Part shown: positions 9,069 to 16,757 of the stretch, one piece after another
Layout of the letters: every line of letters starts with the position of its first letter
Position numbering within the stretch: position 1 is the first letter of the stretch
Assembly (NCBI GenBank): GCA_000697335.1
Contig: JNEM01009504.1
Coordinates: 1-16,757 of the forward strand
From: Conidiobolus incongruus B7586
Lineage: Eukaryota > Entomophthoromycota > Entomophthoromycetes > Entomophthorales > Conidiobolaceae
DNA: 16,757 nt
Reading direction: 5' to 3'
Program-made: the position numbers and the translations under genes
Notes under the pieces: model-generated
The model's input: only the letters and a program-made list of their open reading frames with translations
Database searches by the model: none
Told to the model about the DNA's origin: nothing

Positions 9069-10806
9069 TTATGATATGATGCAACTACCTTCCTCTTTAT
9101 CCTTGCGCGATCTACCAGCGCCCATACTCTTAAGTTCTTGCAAGCGCTGCATTGCTCTCTTATTTCCCTGGGCTGCTGCTCGCATGTACCATCGTCGAGC
9201 TTCTTCAGGATTTTGCTGTGTGCCAATCCCCACTTCGGTGTAGTAGCCCACTGCGTACTCTGCTTTGGATAGTCCACGGTCTGCGGCGCGTCGAGCCCAT
9301 AAATAGGCTTCGGAATCCGATTGTTGGAGGACTCCTTCAGACCCTGTGAGGTACCAGCCAGATAGTGCTAGCTCACACTCTGGGTCGCCCTGCTCCGCGC
9401 CCTTGGTGAACCAAGCAATCGAGCGTCTGGGATCTACGGGACATGTTAAAAGTCCTTGCTCGTAGCAAACGCCCATTTTAAATTGGGAGTGAGCGTAACC
9501 GAGCTGAGCCGCTTGAGTATAGAGCTCCCTAGCGTATGCGTGATCAACAATAATGGAAGGAATGCCTCCCTTTTCATAGCAACTAGCCAATTCATGCAGG
9601 GAGTGAGGGTTTTCGGCATCAGCGGCAGCGGCGGCACGCTTGAGCCAAGTGATACCTTCTCTGGGGTTAGGTTGTTGACTGAGGCCACCCTTGAGGAGAA
9701 CCATTCCCACTTTGAACATGGCAGCCGTATCGCCAAGCGCTGACGCCTTGCGGAAAAACTGCAATGCGCGATGTGGATCTCTTTTAGTACCTGCACCGAG
9801 CTCGTAACACACGCCGGTACGGTAAGTAGCGGCGGGGTGACTCTGCTTAGAAGCTTGCACATACAAATTGAATGCCTTGTCATGGTCGACCGGAAGTCCG
9901 AGTGATCCGTTATTATAACAATTAGCGAGGAAGAACTGAGCTTCAGGGTACGCACCCTTACCCAATCCAATTCCCTGACTGGAGAGACGCTTGATCCATT
10001 TAAGCGCCTCATTAATCAAAGAATTATGCATTTTTCTAGCAGTAACAGGGTCAATTTCATTATCTGGATTCTGGAGCACTAAGGCAGCAGTCTCTAACAA
10101 ATACTTGGCAAAATCCAGTTGAATTTCGGGATCTTGGCTTTTCTTAGCATTTTGGCGATATGTTTCCAAAGCGTTCGCAGTAGGAATTCGTAATTGGATA
10201 CTAGAGGGTTCAGAAGTGATACCGGAATCGGAGGGAGCTATACTCTGTCTCGAGTAATCCGACTGTCTCGCGATTGCACTCTGAGTCGGATTCACATAAG
10301 AATTATTTCTCGAATGAGGAGGTTTTGGTGTATCACTCATCCTTCTCTCTCTACTGTATCTTATCTCCGACATATTACTCAGATTGGAATACGATTGTGA
10401 GTAAGTTGACGGCTCCATCGAATTGGATCGCGCAGAGTCCGATTGTGATTGGTTGTACGGCGAGTGCCTCGGCTTGGGTTTCGGCGACATGTGAACCGAA
10501 GGTTCCGGCGACGAGTCGGAATCCGTATGGTGGTAGGGTAAGTCCTCCGCCCGCATCGCCTTTGGCGAAGTGGTTTGAGGCATATTGGAAAATGTGGGAG
10601 GTGCTCTAACATTACTCGGAGCTCTAATACCGCTAGAACTTTCTGATGAGTTGCTCCGATTGTTAGTTATAGATAATTTTTTCATTCCATGAACCAAATT
10701 TGAAGTATCTAGAACAAAGCTATTAAATTGAAATTAAAAACTCAAATTGAATTAACAAACCTTCATCTTTAGAACTTTGGTGACGATAATTAGAAACCTT
10801 CTCCAT
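9069..10806 (-). CDS. SKT5: Skt5/Chs4-like Sel1-repeat protein, chitin synthase activator, two exons
   Basis: Exon 1 is 10806-10761 (46 nt), the intron 10760-10709 (52 nt, GTTTGT to TTCTAG) and exon 2 10708-9069, giving 561 residues. The first ATG lies in exon 1; without it the long frame would begin at TTG. Residues 1-195 are Ser/Pro-rich and probably disordered. From about 198 the conserved Skt5 core begins (NALETYRQNAKK), then about seven Sel1-type TPR-like repeats from 269 to 535 with the usual A-x-x-x-G-x-x-Y/W spacing (YRTGVCYELGAG, FKMGVCYEQG, YAVGYYTEVG). The protein ends in Cys-Ile-Ile-Ser, a farnesylation-type CaaX box, as in yeast Chs4, which activates chitin synthase III at the membrane. 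The family and CaaX box are seen; the role in chitin synthesis is inferred by homology. The upstream acceptor at 10720 would give a stop codon at once. A CCAAT box lies 195 bases upstream. Confidence 0.93.
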
Positions 10807-11000
10807 ATTTTATAGGATTTAACACCACTACAACACAACAATATTTTATAAAAGTTATCTATACAATATAAATAATAATAAAATTTTAAATGCAATTAAT
10901 TATTAATGTTATTAACTTTTGAGTTGAAAACATGAATTTATAAAAACCCTTATTTTATTAAAATTTATCATTGAATATCTTTCTGAATTCTAGAATTTTC

Positions 11001-11005
11001 ATTGG
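11001..11005 (-). promoter_or_regulatory. CCAAT box upstream of the Skt5-like gene
   Basis: The minus strand reads AGCCAATGA here, about 195 bases upstream of the Skt5-like start codon and in the correct orientation. This is a plausible HAP/NF-Y site, though a five-base match alone is weak. Confidence 0.3.
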
Positions 11006-12570
11006 CTGAAACTTTAGTGGGATTTTTTATATCTCTAATTTTAAGTAAATTTTTGCTTCGTTTTGGGTTGGCTTGGGTAATTTGGTCAAATTGATAGTAT
11101 AATATTAATGCTTCATATTAATCTAAACAGCTCTGTCATATTTTGTAATTTCAAAGAATTTATCACCATTAAATTATTAAATTTATTAATTCTCAATATT
11201 TATTTAATTTATGTATGATTTTTTAACATACTTTTAAATTTTAATTATATGATCAATAATCATTCAGATTTTTGTATATATAATTATATAATGTATAGAT
11301 TTTTCTTTTACTTACAAATATATAAGATATCAACCAATGAATCTCTCACATTGTTATTAAATTTATATTGATTTTTTAGTATTTCCAGTTCTAAAATGTC
11401 GATTATTTGTTTATCGTTTGGCTAAATATTCATAAAAAACCTAATTTTGATCATTTGTGACAAAAATTTAAAATTTGTAATTCATTCAAATTCAATGATT
11501 TTATAATTTGTATTAATTAAAACAGTCCCATTTAAATTAACAAATTCGAATTAATCTCTCACAGCATTGGAATGTCATTCAATTCAATTAAAAAATAATA
11601 AACCTAAAATATTTAATAAAATTTGAAATGCTTCATAGCCATATTTCCTATAATATAATATACAAATATAAAATGAATATAAACTTATCATTGATTGAGC
11701 TCAGTGAGTTAATCAAACTAAGTTAGCAAACAAAAAAGTTTGATTTTTTAATAATGATGTCATTGTGAAAGTTTCGAAATTTTAAATTTTGTCAATATAC
11801 TTTTGATACAATTAATTATTAAAATATATTATAAAAAATGAATAAATTTAAATTGATAGGATATTCCTTAATTAAGCCATAAAAATTTGAGTTAAAGAAA
11901 TTTTTGATATGAATATTGGGATTATCATCACAATCAAACTGAAAATCATCATTTTGATTGAAATTCGAGATATAATCACCAAATACATCCTTGAAGTCAT
12001 ATGAAAACAATCATTCAAATTAATAATGATAGAGCACTAAGGTCATATACTGATTATAATATTAAAAATTATTTAATTTCAATCCAATATTAGATCATCT
12101 ATTAAACGATACGCTTCAAAGCTAAATAATTAGTCAGAAACTTATCTCAATAAAGTAATTACAAATATGAATTCAATCTAAACTATATCACTACTATTAA
12201 TACTAATAAATTTTCAATATATTTTAAACTATTAATGATGTTAATTATTAATATTAAAATATTTGATTCCTTAAATATAGAGGTAATTCTATGATTTACT
12301 TTTATAGTAATTTACATATAAAAATTTTAATTGGTTAAAAAAAACAAAATTGCCACGTTTTTTGGTGATTTGCACCTCAGTCTGGATCGAAATGGATAGA
12401 AATAAAAATCTAAAAAGAAAATAAACTATATTAATAACAAATAATCAACCTGATAAAGTTAATATTATTAATTTTAAATTAATTTATCAAGCAAGAATAA
12501 TAATTTATTTTGAAAAATATAATCTTATGATAAAAACCAATAGCTATCAAAAAAATTTTGATTAGGTTAA

Positions 12571-12605
12571 TCCCAAATTGGGAATTCATCACGAAATTTG
12601 ATGAA
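12571..12605. other. Two adjacent inverted repeats upstream of paralog B
   Basis: TCCCAA-A-TTGGGA (12571-12583) is followed at once by TTCATC and GATGAA (12585-12590, 12600-12605) around a 9-base loop. Together they form a 35-base symmetric cluster about 410 bases before paralog B. They may be factor sites, or chance in AT-rich DNA. Confidence 0.3.
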
Positions 12606-12767
12606 AAAATGATAATAAAATGAGAAAGAATCTCCACAAAAATTAAAACAAATATTGAATAGCAATTATGTTATAATTGAATGTTTTGATATTGTGAGCT
12701 TTTTATAAAGCATGTGGTATCAACAAAATTTCGAAACCTTTGTAATCATTGGAGATTGGAATCAGAG

Positions 12768-12776
12768 TATATAAAT
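12768..12776 (+). promoter_or_regulatory. TATA element (TATATAAAT) upstream of paralog B
   Basis: A canonical TATATAAAT flanked by GC-containing sequence (CAGAG before, CGCATTCG after) lies about 240 bases before the start codon, which would imply a 5' leader of about 200 nt. The flanks make it stand out from the general A/T background, but TATA-like strings are common in this window. Confidence 0.35.
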
Positions 12777-13016
12777 CGCATTCGATGTAGTGGTGATTTT
12801 ATTTGGATTCTATGAGTCTGTGAATATTTAGATCATTTCCTAACAATATTAAGTTTTTATTCTTCAATTATTATTTTACCTTTGTCTTTGGTACATTGGT
12901 AAATTTATTTCAGATTATTGAAATTGTAGTTAACGATATCTAGTTAATTCTTATTTATTTATTTGTTCCATATATATATTTATTGTCCTCTATTTATTTT
13001 ATTTATTGAATTCGAA

Positions 13017-14627
13017 ATGATCGATTATAATATTAATTCGAATCATAATCAAACGAGTCATACTATTTATGAAAAACCAAGGACCAGTAATAATGATAAA
13101 TTGAATTATAATTTTATGACAATGTCCAAGTTCAAAGCTAACAAATTATTGGATAAGCCTTTGCGCAATAAAAACAATAATTTCGGATCAATTAGCGAAA
13201 CCGATGTAACCAATTCACCAGGGATGGAGACACCGGCATTGACACATACCTCCACACCCTCCAATTTCCCACAAGATTCTTTAGCTTCGACGCCGAACGA
13301 TACGCCCATGCCATTCTATTCGATCCCGCTAGATCCTCCAGAGCCCTTTACTGATATACCCTACAATCCGCCAAAGAGGTCGCCTTCGCAAAGGAGTAGC
13401 TTCAATCTGATGGCTTTTGCAGAGAAGTGCTTGCAGCAGTACGATCAGATGAGAAGACGACCACATACCGAATATCAGCTCAATTTGAGTTTTGAGAAAG
13501 AAAAAGTTCAGACGAATTTAATGAGGTCAAAGACCCAGTATAGATCTTCAAAGAATAGTAACCACGGGGTTCAAAGCCCAATAATGAATGATGCATCCAT
13601 CGGCCACCTCATCCAATGGGGCCAGTCCCAGCACTTCGTGCACTCAGGATACGAGTACTTAGGAGAAGATGCGGAAAGAGAAAGAAGAAATCGATTGTCC
13701 CAAGGTGCTGTATCTGTAGCGAGCTCCCAGCCAATTCCTAATGCATCTCAAGAGAGTTTGGTACAACTTCAGGTGCCTCCAAATCCAAGGAATACCACGT
13801 ATACAACTGATGAAAAGCGCATTAGCTTAGAACCGGAAATTTGCCAGATTATTCAGCAACACAACCAAGGCCTCGCTCTGCATCAATATATCGAGATGAA
13901 CAAGCGAGCTACGCTAGTAACGGAGTCATCAACAACATCCAAGAGAGAGTCCGTATTTAACCGAATCAGCATGACAATGCGGAACGTTGCTAACAAATTC
14001 TATCAGCACAGCAACCAGCCATTAGCCGAAATCGTTGTTGAGCAACCCATCACACCTGAACTAACCCAACCCAATCGCGCGCTATTTCGTAATTCGATGC
14101 AAAGTCCAATGCCCAGCTTCCGACAGATTGATGTATCGAGTAGTGCTAACTGCAGTATTATAGAAGACACACAACCATCTCAAACCTTGGACAAGAACAA
14201 GGACAAGGACGATCTTAGGATTTCCACAGTACCTACCCACGTAGTTGCAAGGGACAGTGGGCTATTCCACCGACCAGAAAGTGTAAGCTTCCTGGATAAG
14301 TACCCTAAAGTGTCACGCTTTCCCACGTGGAGTTCGCGCAAGTCCACGTTTTACGACAGATTAACCGGCTACTTAAGCGACCACCCCGCCACATTCTTTC
14401 TATTCTACTTAGGATTTATTCTATTTCCACTCTGGTGGTGTGGTAGTATTCTAGTGCTTAGGACCACCTCTACCACCGCCACCAACGTCCACGGCGGTTA
14501 CAACCGAGCATTTATGTACCGAAGTCGATGTCGGTATATGTCTCTAGCCACACTCTTTCTCGGACTCATAGTACTCGTGGGATGGACTTGGGTTCGTCCC
14601 GATTGGGCAGGTATTCGAATCTTCTAG
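13017..14627 (+). CDS. Ser/Pro-rich protein with C-terminal two-helix membrane module (paralog B)
   Basis: A 536-residue intronless frame from the first ATG. An in-frame TTG 54 bases upstream was rejected as a start because the intervening codons are AT-biased and would merely add a hydrophobic run. Residues 1-450 are low-complexity (Ser, Pro, Asn, Gln), with a Pro/Thr-rich stretch at about 68-120. The C-terminus has two hydrophobic segments (about 459-481 and 507-526). The first contains LGFILFPLWWCGS; a 24-residue loop follows, then RSRCR (502-506), helix two and P-x-W-x-G-x-R. Against paralog A, P-x-x-F-x-LF-x-LGF-x-x-FPLW-x-x-GS and the 28 residues after RSRCR align without gaps; LFHRP/LYHRP plus S-x-L-x-K upstream also matches. 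The tail is otherwise diverged. Probably a membrane protein with a large cytosolic tail; function unknown. Confidence 0.85.
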   Translation: MIDYNINSNHNQTSHTIYEKPRTSNNDKLNYNFMTMSKFKANKLLDKPLRNKNNNFGSISETDVTNSPGMETPALTHTSTPSNFPQDSLASTPNDTPMPFYSIPLDPPEPFTDIPYNPPKRSPSQRSSFNLMAFAEKCLQQYDQMRRRPHTEYQLNLSFEKEKVQTNLMRSKTQYRSSKNSNHGVQSPIMNDASIGHLIQWGQSQHFVHSGYEYLGEDAERERRNRLSQGAVSVASSQPIPNASQESLVQLQVPPNPRNTTYTTDEKRISLEPEICQIIQQHNQGLALHQYIEMNKRATLVTESSTTSKRESVFNRISMTMRNVANKFYQHSNQPLAEIVVEQPITPELTQPNRALFRNSMQSPMPSFRQIDVSSSANCSIIEDTQPSQTLDKNKDKDDLRISTVPTHVVARDSGLFHRPESVSFLDKYPKVSRFPTWSSRKSTFYDRLTGYLSDHPATFFLFYLGFILFPLWWCGSILVLRTTSTTATNVHGGYNRAFMYRSRCRYMSLATLFLGLIVLVGWTWVRPDWAGIRIF

Positions 14628-14899
14628 AATCGTGACTTAATATTAACTTTATCACACCACCATACCAAGAGTTTATTATTAACATTACATTTTTATAATA
14701 TATTTTCTAATAAATTTTAATCACTATAATAATTTAATTTAATGATTAATATGAATTAAAATTAATTTTTGAGAATTTTAAAATTTATTTAATTTTAATT
14801 TATTAAAATTTTTTATCATATTATTAAATTATATTAAATTACAATTTTTAGAAAATTTTTTAGTTTAATATAATTTAGTTATTATTTTAATATTGTGGT
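14628..14899. other. AT-rich 3' flank of paralog B
   Basis: Short AT-rich spacer with the presumed 3' end of paralog B. Composition changes abruptly at about 14900, where the GC-elevated island begins. Confidence 0.6.
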
Positions 14900-15225
14900 T
14901 ATATAAATGGTAACCCGCTCGACCAATTTCATCTCGCGATCTATTACCTTATCAAATCTTAACCCTAAAAGACCTATCACACCACTTCAAGGTCTCATTC
15001 TTCTAGCTACCCAATACACTTCTTTACACTACCTACAGCCGACAATTGGTCTATAAAAGAACCACTGTCGGGATACATTATCATCATCACATCTGGTCTT
15101 CTATGAAACCCATTAAACCCTTAACAAACCCCAATAAAACCCCCTAACCTAAACTACCAAACAGGCCATAAACAAGCCGATTCCTTATCTATTATTAACG
15201 TTCTACTGACAATCGGTTAAATCAC
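14900..15225 (+). ncRNA. Candidate structured non-coding RNA locus (GC-elevated island)
   Basis: About 325 bases of roughly 40% G+C lie between AT-only flanks, with C-rich, G-poor plus-strand composition. Several inverted repeats occur: GTAACCCG (14910-14917) with CGGGATAC (15069-15076, one mismatch); GACCAATT (14921-14928) with AATTGGTC (15044-15051); AGACCT (14970-14975) with AGGTCT (14990-14995); CCGACA (15039-15044) with TGTCGG (15066-15071), which excludes the first two; and GCCGATT (15176-15182) with AATCGGT (15211-15217, one G-U). AGCCGA and GACAATYGGT each occur twice. In AT-rich genomes, G+C islands without a long frame are often RNA genes. No match to tRNA, U1-U6, SRP, RNase P/MRP or U3 was recognised. 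The alternative is a 49-codon frame (14907-15056) or a relic of a lost gene. The transcribed strand is not established. Confidence 0.35.
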
Positions 15226-16757
15226 AATATTTTATACTTAAATTTAATTGATTTGAATCTTAAAATTAACCATATTTCACAAATATATTCAATAGCAATA
15301 TTATAGGTATATAAATATATAAATTAATGATTTACTGAATTTCAATAATATTATATTATTTAATTTGGTAATTTTTTTTAAATATTTTAATAATTATAAT
15401 ACTTTAATTATAAAATGACACAAAAGTAATAATAAAATTGAAAAATTTATTGTTTATTTGAATCACAATGTATACTAAAAGTATTTTAAATAAAAATAAT
15501 AATTATAAAAGATACAATTGGTTAGTTATTTTTCAATTAATATATGATTAATATTAATTATGTAGGTATATGAATTGAAAATCCTGTCTAATGCAATATA
15601 AACCATATAATTAATTTAAAATAATGGAACAGTCTACCTAGTTTATAGTAGTAAGAAGGGTATAATAATTATTCCAAATTTTAATAGTTCATTGTGTAAT
15701 TATTCAAGAAATATTAGCTATTTGAATTATATCCAAATTAAAATGATGATGACTTATTATCTTTTCTCAAATGTTGGAAATTTGAAAAATAAATAAGAAA
15801 TTTTTTAGTAATTATTGCATATTATTGCTAAGCATAAAAAGACATAAAATGATTAGAAAGCAATTAAAACATCTATTAAACTATTAACGAAGGTAGAAAA
15901 TATAAAGCTTAGTAAAAATAAACTTAAAAATCAGCCAAAGAAATTTAAATTAAATATATAAAAATCTTTGCTTAAAAGATCATATGATATGGTTATTGGG
16001 TATATACTATATTAGATACCCCACTAATATCTGAGCTATTGATTTAGAAATAAAATAATGGTATTTTCTTTAAAGTCAACATTTTAGCTCAAAATCCATT
16101 AAAAATAGTAATATATTTTATAAAGTTTTTTTTTAGTTTTTTTTAAATGATTTTGATTTTTTGAATAATATTGAATATTTGTTTTATATAATGAACTAAC
16201 CGTTCCATATTCTATTTATTGATTTACGTCCATTTTATTTACTGTTCTATATGAGCATATATTATCAAATATTCAATATTATAGAATTTGGGATTAAGGA
16301 TAAGTTAGAGCCAAAATATGTCAAAAATCAAAAAAATATAATATTCATAATTTAAAATCTAAAATATGCTTTCTCAATGAATTTATAATGATCTTATTTG
16401 ATTAAATATATATTGAAACTAATTATTTACATATTATTTTGAATTATATATTAAAATAAAAATGATACTGGAGATAATATTTTAATATATATACTTAAAG
16501 CTTTGTTTTTAAATTTATTTTATATTCATTATTTTTGAGATTTTTTAATTATAAAATATATGTTTTAAAGTTATTATAATATAAATGTATATATATATAG
16601 AAACTCTACAAATATAACTATTCTAATAATATTATATATATATATATATATATATGGTAATATATAATTTATTTGCTTTATTCAAATTAAATAGATCTAA
16701 ATAAATAAACTATATATATAATATATTAATAAGCCTAATTATAATTTAATTATTATT
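15226..16757. other. AT-rich spacer to the window end
   Basis: About 1.5 kb of AT-rich DNA without a supported gene. A 6-bp inverted repeat, GGGTAT (15998-16003) and ATACCC (16016-16021), and TA repeats near the end are the only structures noted. Confidence 0.55.
16633..16655. repeat. TA dinucleotide repeat
   Basis: A perfect alternating TA run of 23 bases, with a shorter TA run nearby at about 16588-16600. Simple-sequence DNA in spacer. Confidence 0.85.

Larger units (their letters stand above)
10807..13016. other. Divergent intergenic region between the Skt5-like gene and paralog B
   Basis: About 2.2 kb separating two divergently transcribed genes, so it should contain both promoters. It is AT-rich throughout with minor G+C bumps near 10980-11110, 12350-12400 and 12565-12790. 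Seen in it: a CCAAT box, two adjacent inverted repeats (12571-12583 and 12585-12605), a TATA element and a weakly coding-like patch at 11819-12010 that lacks an ATG. No complete gene or RNA gene was found. Confidence 0.45.

Noticed and set aside
9446-10012. 188-codon alternative frame within the Skt5-like gene
   Set aside because: The overlapping frame encodes well-conserved Sel1 repeats; this one is a by-product of its codon use.
10695-10697. TTG start for the Skt5-like protein
   Set aside because: A short upstream exon with ATG at 10806 joins in phase through a 52-nt intron with normal splice signals.
12963-13016. Upstream extension of paralog B from a TTG codon
   Set aside because: TTG initiation is unlikely in a fungus, the codons are spacer-like, and a good ATG follows at 13017.
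14969-15043. Pseudoknot after the template-like 9-mer
   Set aside because: The loop of the AGACCT/AGGTCT hairpin has no complementary G-containing partner downstream, so a telomerase-type pseudoknot could not be drawn.
15998-16021. Inverted repeat GGGTAT/ATACCC as a terminator or element end
   Set aside because: Arms are only 6 bp, with no flanking duplication or adjacent gene.

Overview
This is a fungal nuclear DNA segment. The signs are short spliceosomal introns (45-56 nt, GTAAGT/GTATAT/GTAATT/GTTTGT donors, TAG or CAG acceptors), a chitin-synthase activator of the fungal Skt5/Chs4 type, and a standard eukaryotic tRNA-Lys gene. Composition is strongly two-state: spacers are about 80-85% A+T, whereas coding exons rise to about 40-50% G+C. 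An AT-rich, intron-bearing fungus outside the budding yeasts fits, for example an early-diverging zygomycete-type lineage. The exact lineage is a guess.

Layout. 1-1743: very AT-rich spacer. 1744-3285 (+): Ser/Pro-rich protein with two C-terminal membrane segments (paralog A). 3697-3769 (+): tRNA-Lys(CUU). 4214-4976 (+): SFT2 Golgi membrane protein in seven exons. 6503-7473 (+): SDF2-like MIR-domain secretory protein in six exons. 7625-8023 (-): small secreted protein of unknown function. 9069-10806 (-): Skt5/Chs4-like Sel1-repeat protein with a C-terminal CaaX box and a 46-nt first exon. 13017-14627 (+): second Ser/Pro-rich protein with the same two-helix C-terminus (paralog B). About 14900-15225: an isolated GC-elevated island with several inverted repeats, a TTAGGG-complementary 9-mer and a minus-strand G-quadruplex-like motif, with no convincing protein gene. 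15226-16757: AT-rich spacer.

The assignable genes all concern the secretory route or cell surface: ER folding (SDF2-like), Golgi traffic (SFT2), secretion, chitin synthesis (Skt5/Chs4-like) and two unassigned membrane proteins. Whether this is functional clustering or chance cannot be judged from one window. The most novel items are the paralog pair with its shared C-terminal module and the structured island after paralog B. No transposon, retroelement, rRNA or CRISPR array was recognised.
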